DNA of 64,000 nt from Coptis chinensis (lineage: Eukaryota > Streptophyta > Magnoliopsida > Ranunculales > Ranunculaceae): the NCBI GenBank assembly GCA_015680905.1, contig CM027377.1:40820501-40884500 (forward strand), read 5' to 3'. Below are positions 35,940 to 47,394 of the stretch, in pieces; position 1 is the first letter of the stretch, and each line of letters starts with the position of its first letter. Both the position numbers and the translations under genes were made by a program. The notes under the pieces were generated by a model. The model was not told where the DNA came from. It worked only from the letters and a program-made list of their open reading frames with translations, and did not search any database.

Positions 35940-38600
35940 AAGGTATACAACTTTTCAGAGTCTTATTCAAACTTTTAATCATACTAATATCACGCTAATT
36001 CTTAAAATCCCACATCCTAACAAAGTTAGTTCATATCGTCCTATTAGTCTATGCAATATTGTATATAGGATTATCTCTAAAATTCTTGCTAATCGGCTTA
36101 AGCCTTTCTTAGATAAGTTGATCTCTCCTATGCAGTCTGCCTTTGTCAAATAGAGGCAAATATCTGATAATACTATCATTTTACATGAGTTACTGCAAAA
36201 GCTTAAAAGGAAAAAAGGCATACATGGTTGTATGGCCATCAAACTTGATATGCATAAAGCCTTTGATCAGCTGGAATGGCCCTTTGTTTTTAGAATGCTG
36301 GAGTAATTTGGTTTTTGTCGAAAATGGATCACTTGGATTGAGACTTGCTTAACTTCTACTTCTTTCTCCCTCAACCTTAATGGTTCATTTTATGTTCATA
36401 ATTTTTATCAAGAAAAATTTCTTCTCTTTTAGCTTCCAAGCATATTCATGGCATTCATATTTCTAGATCATCTGTACCTGTAACTCATCTCATGTTTGCT
36501 GATGACTGTTTCATTTTCATGCGTACTAACATAGCTGAAGCCCACCATATTTTAAATGGCATCAAACAGTATTGTGTTATGTCTGGTCAGTCGGTCAACT
36601 TTAACAAGTCTTCACTGTTGTTTAGTCATAACTTGCATCATAAGCATAAGAAACTCCTCTCTAAGATTTTAAAAATTCCGTTAACTAATACTAGCAATTC
36701 CTATTTAGGTATTGATTTTAACCCTGCCAAACCCAATCATATTAGTACTTCTAGGATTATGAAAAACGTGTTATCTAGGATACAAAACTGGAACACAAAG
36801 TTTTTGTCAATAGCTGGGCGAAGTATTCTCATTAAAAGTGTCGTGTCTGCTATCCCTGTTTACTCTATGCAAACTAACTTGTATAATAAGTCTTTTTGTC
36901 ACAACCTGGATATGATAAGTGCTAATTTTTGGTGGGGGCATAATGAACATGGTAGTAATAAGTTGCATATGTTAAATTGGTAGGCATGTTGTAGTAAGAA
37001 AAGCGTGGGTGGGGTAGGTTTTAAACAGTCTTTGTATCATAATAAAGCTCTTATAGCTAAGCTGTATTGGAACCTATTGACTAAGACGGATTTGTTATGG
37101 GTTAAGATTATTAAAGATAAGTACTTTCGACATGTTTCCTTTCTGCAAGCCAAGAAAAGTAACTCTGCTTCGAAGTGGTGGAAAAACATCATCAAGGTAA
37201 GAAATGACATCTCCTCTCTTCACTATTGGAGGATAACAGATGGACAAAACATTGATATTTGGGAGGATAATTGGATTCCTTCTCTGCCTTTTAAGAAACA
37301 TTTTGGACCTAAACCAGATCCTATGAGAGCTATGAGGTATGTTTCTGACTTGATTGATAATATTACAAATGCTTGGAACATTAGCTTGTTAAACGAGATG
37401 TTCACTACAGATGTTAGGGATGAGATTCTAAAAACTTGTATTTTCTCACAAAATTTGGATCAGAAGATCATTTGGACTTTAGGAAAGAATGGTATTTTCA
37501 CTGTCAAATTGACATATAGTTGGCTTCTAAGTCAATCTAAGGTTGGTAGGACTCTTAGATCTTTATCTGTTGCCAAAAATACTTGGTGTTATATTTGGAA
37601 ACTTCATATCCCACATCGAGTCAAAATGTTCTTGTGGAAAATGCTTAACGGCATTTTGCCAACTAGGAAAGTGTTGTTTGATCGACATGTTTGTCCTGTG
37701 TCTACCTGTCCTCGTTGTCACTATGCAACTGAAAGCATTGAGCATGCCCTTTTCAGTTGTGTTTATTTAGATAAAATTTGGTTTGCCTCACCCCTTGCTA
37801 TGTGATTTCATTCCTGGAATCAACAGTTTAGTGCTGATGATGTGATCACTAAAGCATCTCTCAATGTACCTCCAAGGATAATACTATTGTTAACTTATCT
37901 ATCCTAGCATCTACTGCCTATATGATTTGGGTAGATAGAAATTCTTTGGTTTTTTATCCCCGTCATAAAGCTATTAACCCAGCTCAGGTGCTGGAACAAG
38001 CACGAAGGTGTCTTATTCTTGCTCATTCTCCCGTGTGTTTGAAATACATGATACCTGACTCTCATCTTCCTAACCTTTTTATGCTAGCATGTGACGGCAG
38101 TTTCAACCCTATTTCATCACGAGCTGCTGTAGGCTACACTTTAAATAAATGGGCTTTTGGCTTATGTTTTCGCAGAAGCGGTGCTTTCGTCCTCGCCAGG
38201 ATCGCAAAAAAGAGGTAGAGCTGCAAGTAGTAAAAGTCGGATTGGAACAAGCTCGTCAGCTAAGTGTTAGCAAGGTGGTGGTTTGTTCAGATAATAAGGG
38301 CATTGTTCAAGAGCTCAATGGCGTTTCATCTACAGTGTCTTGGTGTTGTGAGGGTCTTTTGCATGAGATACTTAATCTCAAAGCTAGTTTTAGTTTATGC
38401 AAAATTGTCTTTTGCCCGAGGGAGTTGATTAGCCATGCCCATCTCATGGCAGCTGCAACAACCCTTCATAGTCCTCTGGTTTGTAATAACCAAGTACCTA
38501 TGCCTGTGAGACTTGGTTTCTCTGAAGTTCAGTCACGTCTATATGAACTATTCGCTATCTGTTAATGAAATCGGAAACTATTTGCTTAAAAAAATAATAA
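35940..38600 (+). mobile_element. Degenerate LINE with reverse transcriptase, zf-RVT and RNase H
   Basis: Plus-strand frames read in order as a plant L1-type ORF2 lacking its 5' part. From 35950 comes reverse transcriptase with SSYRPISLCN, ILANRLKPFL, QSAFVK and a KLDMHKAFD block. At 36425-36500 it resumes with HGIHISR and the catalytic FADD (around 36495). From 37600 to 37760 is a zf-RVT domain (VKMFLWKMLNGILPTR, then CPRC...HALFSC). From 38050 to 38560 is RNase H with LACDGSFNP. There are stops at 36151-36153, after 36980 and near 37805, plus frame changes. The part between the KAFD block and FADD is too short, so the GDPLSP-type core is deleted. The element ends in A-rich sequence near 38590 and is inactive. 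Confidence 0.9.
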
Positions 38601-39022
38601 AATAACAATGCAATAACAATAACAACGTTGCACGTGCGTTTTGACTATACAATAACAATGCAAGATTTTTATTTTTTGGACTTTTCTAATTACCAGAAGA
38701 TTTTAGGCCGATCAAGTTTGGCTACTTAAGAATAGATACGCTTTAAGAATACATACACCAAAATTGCCTACTAAATTTTGGTGTTTGTTTGCCTGTAAAT
38801 ATTATTTGAGTGTAAACTTGAGCTAGAAGAGTTTTTTTTTTTTTTTTTTTTTTTGAGAGTGTTGCAACTTGCAAGTAGATAGGCGTTAGACCTGTTACCA
38901 CCACCCACCACAACAAATAAACAAACCAAAATGAGATTGCATCTAGGACAGAATTTACTACTACAATTTCATAATTGAAACTTTTTCCCTGTATATTGCA
39001 TCTATGTCGAAGGAATTTGGAT
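38601..39022. other. Short intergenic stretch
   Basis: No gene is seen. A T run at 38832-38854 may be the tail of a minus-strand retroposon, but no Pol III box is clear. Confidence 0.4.
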
Positions 39023-39027
39023 GTTAC

Positions 39028-39288
39028 TATTAGAATATATTAGTATTAGTATATGTCCAATATGGAAAGTTCCATGTTTCTATAAGTGTGGACATCCATA
39101 TCTAGTAGTTTCTATTATCATATTTTAGGTTAGTATAAGTATGTAATTCGGGTAGAGAACAAACTCTCTGAGATCCTCTATATTCCAACCATAATCAATC
39201 TCTAGTCTTCTCAGTTATTATTCTTGGTTTCTCTAATACATCTATGTCTCAACTCTCCTTAGCATCACCACTAACATAGAATTCAACA
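39028..39288 (+). repeat. 5' LTR of the Copia-like element
   Basis: This is a 261-bp direct repeat of 41140-41399 with a few substitutions and indels, ending AATTCAACA just before the primer-binding site. Confidence 0.9.
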
Positions 39289-40523
39289 TAGTATCGGAGC
39301 GAGGTTTAGTGGTATGCTAGGAGAGGAATCCCTCACCAAGAAAATCTAAGTTTGTTTTAATTTTCAGTATAGTATTCAAGTTAAGTTTTAAGCTTTCTCA
39401 CAAGAAGAAGGTCTCAATTGAAGTTTCAATTTTTTCTCTGTTCGCGGGTTTCTTGCGTTCATTGTTTCACCGACACTATTCATCGCGACATTAATCGTTC
39501 ATCGGTAGATCGTTCATCGTCACTATTCACCGATACTGTTCATCAGCATGATTAAAGTAAGTTTTCAAAATTCCACTAGTGTTTAAAGTTTGTTTGAAGA
39601 ATGCTAGGAGAGAGATATAAAGACATTCACTTAGTATTTTTTCGCTTCTGCAATCTCTCTGTCTTTGTATTGATAAGAGGGGCACAACCTCTCTGTATCT
39701 CGGAGTCTTTGAAGTTAGTATTGGACGGGCGCACACGGTCAGTCCGCACGCCAAAAGTTGTTTTCAGTATTGTTCATTTTGTATTCAGACAAGAGGGCGC
39801 GGGGCACGCTCTAGAATTACCTGAGATGGGCGCGGGGTGCGCTCTTGCTTGACTCGACTTCCAGGCAGTTGGGCGCGGGGCGCGCTCCAATATGCTTTGA
39901 CGAAGGCGCGCACGCGCTCATGCCTCCACACATAAGTTTTTGAGATTTTTGAAGTATCAAGCCTTTGGAAGGTAGTTTGCACTCTCATCTAAGATTGGAG
40001 GGGTAGTATTGTTTGTATGCCGTTATGGATGTTTGGGTTTCTAGCTTCCGCGCAGTTGGTATTGATGTCGTCTTCTGTCTCAATTTTTAGAACATGATCA
40101 AGTTGTTTGTTTGAAGTATTATAGGGGCACATGACCTCTATCTCACGAGGAATTATTATTTCCATCTTCCACTGTTCCAGAAGTTCGCAGTCATAAAAAG
40201 GCGCGACCCACCCTTCACCCTCTATAGTGAGTATTGTTTGATGCATGTTCTGTTAGAATTTTTTTTGTGAATTGGAGTATGAGGTATAGTTTTTTGAAGT
40301 GGGCATTGGTTGGTTGTATAAATTGGTATTTAGTTTTCTCAATTTCAAATTCAAGTCGGAATAGACAAGCCTTTGTATGTTTCAACAGACTTGCATTGTA
40401 TATTCCAACTTGAGAGGGGGAATAGGGAGATATGAAGACATTCAGTAGTATATGAAGGAAGGAGAATATGGAGACGTATGAGAAAGAGTACTCATGTCTC
40501 CATATTCCAGCAAGCCTTGACGA

Positions 40524-40709
40524 ACTATTCAGTCTTCAGTATGGCATATCCACTATTCAGTCTTCAGTATGACATCTCCACTATTCAGTCTTCAGTATTC
40601 ATATAGCAGTCAAGCCTCAACTGCACGTATGTTTCAGGTAGCAGTCAAGTCTCAACTGCAAGTATATTTCAGGTAGCAGTCAAGCCTCAACTGCAAGTAT
40701 GTTTCAGGA
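40524..40709 (+). repeat. Two adjacent tandem repeat arrays
   Basis: ACTATTCAGTCTTCAGTAT recurs three times with a 28-bp period (near 40524, 40552 and 40580). It is followed by AGCAGTCAAGCCTCAACTGC-like units three times with a 35-bp period (40605, 40640 and 40675). Both lie inside the Copia-like element and are non-coding. Confidence 0.9.
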
Positions 40710-40958
40710 GTACCCATAATAGTATTTTGTTAACATTAACAGTGATATTGATAGTAGCAGCCAAGAAGCGCACATCAAGTCAGTGTTATTGTTTTCATTT
40801 TATATTATAACAGCCATAACAGCGAATGGAGTGAGTAGTAGCCAAGCAGCGCGCCACTAAACCGGTGTTATGATTTCAGTTTGTGATTGTGGTACACCTT
40901 CAGTATTCAGGTTAGGCCATTGCCTACACCGACAGTTTCACCTCCAGAACGTCTCAAT

Positions 40959-41011
40959 AGTTGTTCGAGTTCTTCAACTAAAGACTGAATAGTTGAAGAA
41001 CTCGAACAACT
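40959..41011. repeat. Perfect 22-bp inverted repeat (hairpin)
   Basis: The arms at 40959-40980 and 40990-41011 are perfectly complementary over 22 bp, with a 9-nt loop. In RNA this gives a stable hairpin. It lies about 130 bp before the 3' LTR of the Copia-like element. Confidence 0.9.
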
Positions 41012-41139
41012 GTTGAATAGTTAAAGACAGTTTTATGCGATTGGAGGAGTAGTATTATTATCTTTTGTTTTTTTGTAATCCAAGTTGTAATTACGCAATG
41101 TAATTTGCATAGTTTGCGTAATTACAGCTTGAGGGGGAG

Positions 41140-41399
41140 TATTAGAATATGTTAGTATTATATATGTCATATATGGAAAGTCCCATGTTTCTATAAGTGT
41201 GGACATCCATATCTAGTAGTTTCTATTATCATATTTTAGGTTAGTATAAGTATGTAACTCTGGGTAGAGAACAAACTCTTTGAGAACCTCTATATTCCAA
41301 TCCTAATCAATCTCTAGTCTTCTCAATTCTTATTCTTGGTTTCTATAATACATCTATGTCTCAACTCTCCTAGCATCACCACTAACATAGAATTCAACC
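41140..41399 (+). repeat. 3' LTR of the Copia-like element
   Basis: This 260-bp repeat of the 5' LTR starts directly after the polypurine tract GAGGGGGAG and is followed by the target duplication GTTAC. Confidence 0.9.
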
Positions 41400-41404
41400 G
41401 TTAC

Positions 41405-43006
41405 AATCACCTATCAGTACTTTGAATTTGAAACATCAATATTCAACTTGAAAACAACTGATAAGAACCCAAAACTGTATTATAAAAACCTGTAGAGACA
41501 TAACATTTCGGCCAATTTTGTGCTTAATAATCATGAAATAATCGCATCTTCGTGTTTTTTGCAGGTTGGAGCAACTAATGTAAAAATTATGATAAAGCCA
41601 GCATTTAAGCATAGAATAGGAAGTATACACATGCCTTCCGATCAAGCCCATGTGAAGCCCAACAAATCTGGACTAAAGCCCACAGACTCAAATAGTACAG
41701 AATCCAGTCAAAAATGGGATTACATGCACAGAAGTGTCAAACTTCCGAAGCTCATATCTCTTGAACCAAGACTCCGAATGCGACGAGTGAGCTGCTCCAA
41801 CGATCAGTGCGACGAACTCTATGCATAGGCGGGAAGTTGTTGAAATGCCAAAAGACCGGACTGCCACTGGACACTGCACGTGGACCCACTAGGCGGGCCC
41901 ATAAGATTTGATGAATCATCATGCAAGTCAAGACAAAGGTGCAAATAATTGGTGCAAATTTGACACCTTGCATGAAGTTAATGAGTTGGTTGGATTTAGG
42001 TGATGATTATCTAAAAAAATGAAAGGTGTCAAATGGGGGTTAGTTGTGGATAAGTGAAAAATAAATGAGAGGAGTGTTTCACGTGGGAGAGGAGAAAAAG
42101 GCTCTTATGTAAAGGGGGCTGATTTTGGGAGTAAGCTAGCTTTTACTTCCTTGACTTTTACTTTTCATTTACTTCCATGTCTCTTTACTTTTTAGTTTTT
42201 AGTTTTTAGTTTTAAAAAAAAAGCTTGTAACTTGTTAATGGAGGACTACACCTTCTAGTTCTTGAATAAAAACTTCGCTTTTCCTTAGGTAATTAGTTGG
42301 CTTTGTATTCATTTCTTCTTTCTATCTCTTTTTTACTTATCTTACTTGTAGTTTTAATCAAATCCTAGGATCATGAGCTAAAACTCTCCCAAGGGGAGGG
42401 TTAATGATGCTCATATGAGGATCAGGCTACAAATCTAGGATTCCAAAATCACTACTTAAAATACTTAGGTTCTATTTTTTATCCTGTCCCAAAATAACAG
42501 AGATTGACAAATATCTGATCAACTGTTGTAAAGTAGAACTAGGAGTTGAAATGATATTTCATAAATGAAATATCATTTCAATTCCACATGCTAGCATGAT
42601 ATGTTTAGAGATAGGTATATTATGTTAGGGATTTGAGATGTTAGTGACCTGTTTCTAAAAGACTTGTAGCTAGGCCTTGCATGAGTAGAATTAATCATTC
42701 CCTATCTTTCTCTCTCTTTCATTTAACTATAAAACAAACTTACAAATTTTAGATAACTTGTGTAAAAAAAAAATCTATCTATCAAATCCTTCTCACTTAG
42801 TTCTCCAAGGTGTAGATTTTAGTTGTGATCATTTAGATTCTTGTCTTAGAAGTTGGAACGAAATCCCTACTCGAACTAGATTGACATTTTAAAAGAAAAA
42901 CAGTGAGTAAGGAATTATTGAGTTTTAGCACGTAGTAAGTAAATTTCTAAAAACACTGAAAAGTGCTAAGATCAACAACCATCACTACTCTAGGTTTAAT
43001 TTAATA
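41405..43006. other. Intergenic stretch with a palindrome, no gene
   Basis: No coding domain is seen. The sequence has TTTTTAG units repeated three times (about 42192-42212) and a perfect palindrome at 42546-42581. It has the look of an old non-autonomous retroelement, but no paired termini were found. The gypsy element inserted at its right edge. Confidence 0.35.
42546..42581. repeat. Perfect palindrome, 17-bp arms
   Basis: TTGAAATGATATTTCAT is followed by AA and then its exact inverse complement. The arms are perfect and the loop is only 2 nt, so it is cruciform-prone. Confidence 0.9.
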
Positions 43007-43011
43007 GGAAG

Positions 43012-43458
43012 TGTAACTACAAGAATTACACCCTATGAAATTACTAGTCCCTTTTCTCTTCTCTTCTCTCATTTTCTTTCTTTCTTTTCTTTTTCTTTCT
43101 TTTTCTTTTCTTTTTCTTTCCTCTTTCCTCTCACTCTCTCGTTGTCCTTATAATTTTCTTCTTTCTAACCGCTCTCTCTCGTTCGTCCATCCACTCGATC
43201 CTACGCATCGCCTTGCCACCGTCCCCCACAACATACACCGCAGTTTCGGCAGTTAGGGTTCGCGGCTCCTATCCGATGCACCCTGTAGTATCTTCATTAC
43301 TCTGACTACTGCCCACTCACCACCCCTGCCATTCCCCGTAGTTCTCGGTGGATATGGTGCCGCGGCTCAGATCTGCTACACCCGGTCTTCTCTTCACTAT
43401 TCTATATACGTTCCCTTCGCCACCATCAATGTTACATGTCACGAATTTGACCCCTGCA
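43012..43458 (-). repeat. 3' LTR of the Tat element
   Basis: It is a 447-bp copy of 58236-58662. On the plus strand it starts TGTAACTACAAG and ends GACCCCTGCA. It includes a CT-rich microsatellite-like stretch (43055-43140). A GAGAGAGGG purine tract lies just inside the element at about 43460-43472. Confidence 0.9.
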
Positions 43459-44729
43459 GATGCCCTCTCTCGGTCCTATTGGTAGTCCGCGGACATTCGA
43501 TGGGGCTGAGACCTAACGATCTCACATCCTGGTTTATCTCCATTATTTTAAGATATTCCATCTGTTGAATGACACGTGTTCCATCATTACTGTCGCGTGC
43601 GAACGGTGCATGCGCCGTACAAAATCTGACCTCTCGATTCTCGAGGTTCACGTGTCCCATTTCCCCTGGTCCCTTTCTTTGTAATTACGCTTTTGCCCCT
43701 TGTCTTTTCAAATCCCGCCTAAACCCTTCATTTTCCTCAACACCCATAAACCCCCTATTCCCCTTTTCATTTTTTATTCTTCCTCTTCCCCACCTCTTCA
43801 ACTTCTACGCGTTTCCCTCTTTCAAGGCTCAGGCTCCCGCCCGTTTTGCGGCAGTTTTGGTCCTTCCACCACCTTGGTTGTTGTTACATCTCGTGTTTGT
43901 CTTCCACCTTCTCTCCCCTTCGTTTTATTGCTATACTCCAATTTCAATACTGTTTCTGCATTCTTTTCTCTCTCATAACTTGTGTTCTTCCCCCATTCTT
44001 CACCTGTCCCCTCTTAGTGTCCATTACGACATGTCGGAATCTGATTCGGTGGATTCCTCCGCCACCAGATCCGATGGATCCGATGCTTCTCCATCCAGAT
44101 CTAGCCACTCTACCGCGGACAGGTCGGACTCTCCGACGTCTCGCTCTTCAAGCCCAGCCGCTACACCATCTACCTCTGGGGGAAGGCTTCTCTTCCTCCC
44201 CCTCCATCATACTACCGCCGCCCTAATTTAGAAGCAGTTAAAACTGCATATGGCATCCCAGATGACGTGTTACTAAAGCACGTGACTAGCGTTACCCATT
44301 TTCCCCACCTGGTAGCACCGCGGCCAGGATGTCTTGTCGCGGCCGTTGTTGGCGGATAGTACGGCTTTGGCGCTTCCTCTTTAACTCTTCTCGATATCGA
44401 GGTATGCAACCATTTTAATATTCCGCCTTGTCAAGGCATAGGCAACTTTTGGTGAGTGATGTACGCCATTAACCACTACAATGAAACCCACACCCCTAAA
44501 ATCCAACTCCGCGACATAATCGCTAATTTTTATTTGAAAAAGAGCACTAAATTCAGGAGCGTAGGGTACCACTCCTTTTGTACACGTCTGCGGAAGAAGT
44601 CTTTTGTTCTCCGCCTTACAACTTCAGAAAAGGTGTGGCACCATTATCCCTTGTATGTGTCTGAAAGTTTTATTTCTGCGGACCTCCCTTCAGAAGTTTC
44701 TCTAAGGTATCTCAATTTCCTTACAAGTG

Positions 44730-44802
44730 GTAAGTAAAACACTTTGGTCCCCTAATCTCTTGCATATCCTTCTTTCTAATGTGTCTTCTTTCTGTGGCCC
44801 AG
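44730..44802 (+). other. Predicted intron in the antisense ORF
   Basis: GTAAGT at the 5' end and a pyrimidine-rich tract ending in CAG at the 3' end bound 73 bp. Removing it joins the reading frame without a shift, giving LTSG followed by WKPD. This supports plus-strand splicing. Confidence 0.65.
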
Positions 44803-45595
44803 GTTGGAAACCAGATTCTCGTTCTCAATTCTACGCCGGCATCTCCTCTGCAATTTTTCAAGAACTCCGGAATATAGGGAGTAACCAGTGCGAAGTTCTC
44901 GGCATAGACCCCGACAAAGGCAACCCTCTTTTGCTTGACTCCTCTCTTAAAGATATAGGGAAATACCAAGGTCCCCTCTATTGCTTGCCGCCACCCAAAG
45001 AGCGCAAACCCAAATCCTCTCCTTCTGCCAAAAGAAGACGCCCAACTCACCGATCCTTCGGTTATACAACCAAGATCTCCCACTCCAAGGCCGCCGCTCA
45101 ATCCCGCCCTCCCCCGACAGATACCGCCCCCTCTTCCTACTCTGTGTTAGTCGATTGGGAAGACGATTTTACCCATCCCTCTTCCTCTACTCCTGTCGCG
45201 GACATGGCCTTTAGCAAACTCAAACTCTGGGACAGCGACTCCGAAGGTGATGAGCCTACTGAAGCCGTGCCAAGAGCCCCCCAGCCAAAAAAGCCCGGAC
45301 TGCTCCTCCGACTCCATCAGAGCCACCAACCCAAATACTGCGGCCCCCAGTTACATCCCGCCGCCCTGGAAAAGAACAATCTTCGGCAGTCCCTCCCTCA
45401 TCCGGCGCTGTGGAGATATAGCACCCGCGATTTAAGGCTCGAGACCGCGATGTAAATATACGCGACTCCGCCCTTGACAATCCCGCGGTCGCTGCTTCTT
45501 TGTTTTTCAGCTCTCATCTCCCCCGAGACCAAGTATACGGCGACTCAGGCTCCTTCTCCTCTCACCGAACATCCATTTATACTGGCTGGGAAAAG

Positions 45596-45641
45596 GTATT
45601 CACAAATTTTTTTTTTTTTTTTCTAACGAATACCTCCACAG
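45596..45641 (+). other. Second predicted intron in the antisense ORF
   Basis: GTATTC, a T-rich interior and CCACAG bound 46 bp, shorter than most plant introns. The exon frames on both sides are in phase zero. The T run may have shrunk from its original length. Confidence 0.5.
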
Positions 45642-46500
45642 CTGAGTCTGGACATCGGCTATGTGGTGCGCGGGCTGACCAACACTTTGGACTCTCTGGA
45701 AGTCGCAAAACAAGAGATCAATGGCCCCAACGGGTGGAAAGCCAAGCATGCCCAGTTGGAGAAGGACCGTGATGATCTTCGGATCATTGCCGTGAAGGCC
45801 CAAAGAGCTCTCCAACAAGCAGACGACAAGCACCGCGACTATGTCGCTGGGGTCACCTCCAAAATGGAGAGCCAAAGGGAGATAGAGAAGCTTGCTACTC
45901 AGGCCGCGGTGGACAAAGCTGTGAAGGATGCGGCTGATCGATTCCGAGTCCAAGCTGAGAAGAGAATTGCACGTGAATTGAAGAGCCAACTTGAAGAGCT
46001 TGCTGCAGCTGGTCGTCTGCTGCCCATTCCACCTCCAACCCCAGTCGCTGATGCTCAAAATGCCTCACCTTCTATTGCTAACCCTGATGCTGCTACCGTT
46101 GTGCTTCCTACTGGTACTTCCAGCACGGTCACCTCCCCCATTGATGTGGATGTTGACTCGAACACCGCGGTGGAAGGGGCCAAGGTTTCTTCCCCGCAGG
46201 GGGGGGGGGGGTTGAAGGTCCGCAGTAGCTTGTTTGAAATATATTTTTGTACCTTTGTGATTCTGATGTTCACTCTCTAACAGTATATTTTGCAATATGT
46301 AACTTGCCTATTTTTCTGGGTATGCCCAGCAGGTATTCAATCAAATGTAGTGTGTCTTTTGTTATCACCTCCACTCATTTCGTGAAATCATTTTCCTTGA
46401 TTCATATGCACCCATCTGACTTTATTTTACTCTCTTTACAAAAGTGGGATCTCTTCATTAGTGCTTATATTATCTCTTTGCAAATAATTTTTAGTTGGCT

Positions 46501-46820
46501 GTGAAGCCTGTGGGGCCAGCTCAATTTGACCTTATGTTGATTCAAACATATAGTCCCGGCGGCTCTTTCCCCCCATTGTCTTTGGTCGTTGTGAAGGCCT
46601 GTTGGGGCAACTAACTTTACCCCCAGGTTGATTTGGACTTGTAGTCCCATAAAGCGGGCTCTTCCCCCTCACTGTCTTTGATCTTTGATGAAGCTGTTGG
46701 GCAACTCAATTTGCCCCCACGTTGATTTGGACTTATAGTCCACGAAGGGCTCTTTCCCCCCGCTGTCTTTGATCGGCTGTGAAGCCTATTGGGGCAGCTC
46801 AATTTGCCCCTAGGTTGTTG
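46501..46820 (-). repeat. Tandem repeat block of the Tat element, about 90-97 bp period
   Basis: Units begin with a GTGAAGCCTGTTGGGGCA-like string at 46501, 46591, 46687 and 46779. Each carries CAATTTGCCCC, GTTGATTTGGACTT, ATAGTCC and GGGCTCTTTCCCCC motifs. There are just over three copies. Tandem repeats between pol and the 3' LTR are a known trait of Tat elements such as Ogre and Retand. Confidence 0.85.
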
Positions 46821-47087
46821 TTCTTCATGCAATATCTTATTTGTTTGAGGAATCAACACACTCCTTTTATTCAAGGAACTAAAATAACTAAAAGACAATA
46901 TTTCAGGTTCTCTCACATAACTTTATTCATTATCATTTCTATTTTTACTCCGCTACAAATAGAAATAAAACTAACTAGCGACTGCCTCCGCTATGGAATT
47001 TTTTCAAAATTCTGATATTCCATGGTTTCTCAATCATTTCTCCTGCCAAAGTCTTTAACCTGTAAGTTCCCGAAGTACCCTTCTCTG

Positions 47088-47359
47088 TCACGACATAGGG
47101 TCCCTCTTACCATCATTCTCTTTCTTAGTGGCCAGTGTAACTCGTCGCAGTACCAAATCCCCCACCCAGAAAGTCCGCGGCTTCACTCGCTTATCATACT
47201 GTCTCTGCAACTTTTGGTGATATTCCTCCAGTCGTATGCGCGCTATTTCTCTTTTTTCCTCTATGAGATTCAATTCGGTGACCAAGATCCTCTCATTTAT
47301 TCCCAATTCCACGACTTTGGTTCTTGTCGTTTTCTCTATCAGCTCCACCGGGATGACTG
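47088..47359 (-). pseudogene. Integrase C-terminal part, Tat element (split by CACTA)
   Basis: The minus-strand frame contains a region with ARIRLEEYHQKLQRQYDKRV followed by FWVGDLVLRRV, the chromodomain-less C-terminal end of Ty3-gypsy integrases. Its upstream part lies across the CACTA element at 53200-53340. Counting one copy of the target triplet, the frames on the two sides are in register, so this part was broken by the insertion. Confidence 0.8.
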
Positions 47360-47394
47360 CACTACAACAAATATGACATATGACACCGCTAATT

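Larger units (their letters stand above)
39028..41399 (+). mobile_element. Complete non-autonomous Copia-like LTR retroelement
   Basis: Two LTRs of about 260 bp (39028-39288 and 41140-41399) enclose 1851 bp. The element is flanked by the 5-bp duplication GTTAC at 39023-39027 and 41400-41404. Directly after the 5' LTR is TAGTATCGGAGC, close to the TGGTATCAGAGC initiator-methionine tRNA site used by many Copia elements. Before the 3' LTR is a polypurine tract TTGAGGGGGAG. The LTRs begin TATTAG rather than TG. No gag, protease, integrase or reverse transcriptase is encoded, so it needed a helper element. The interior contains GC-rich GGGCGCGGGGCGCGCTC repeats, two tandem repeat arrays and a perfect hairpin. 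Confidence 0.9.
44031..46280 (+). pseudogene. Antisense spliced ORF of the Tat element
   Basis: This gene lies between integrase and the 3' LTR and runs opposite to gag-pol. It starts MSESDSVDSS at 44031 with a Ser/Asp-rich N-terminus. After a frameshift near 44180 comes a conserved-looking block beginning LEAVKTAYGIPDD (44229 onward, stops at 44358 and about 44459). GT-AG introns at 44730-44802 and 45596-45641 join flanking frames in phase. The second exon body is basic and Pro-rich, and a frameshift near 45430 precedes the second intron. The last exon encodes a long coiled coil (about 45700-46020) and a Pro/Ala/Thr-rich tail broken by a G run at 46198-46211. Antisense ORFs are known in Tat elements; the block is compatible with the Pfam family called putative gypsy type transposon. 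The function is unknown, and the gene is disrupted here. Confidence 0.7.

Noticed and set aside
43035..43256. Plus-strand hydrophobic ORF (also at 58259-58654)
   Set aside because: It lies inside both LTRs and comes from the CT-rich repeat; the two copies are only the LTR duplication.
43569..44030. Extension of the antisense ORF upstream of 44031
   Set aside because: The upstream part is Phe/Pro/Ser-rich low-complexity from pyrimidine-rich DNA. The ATG at 44031 gives a better start.
46198..46211. Run of G residues as a possible structural element
   Set aside because: A homopolymer inside a degraded coding tail is likely slippage or assembly uncertainty. It does not form a multi-tract G-quadruplex.
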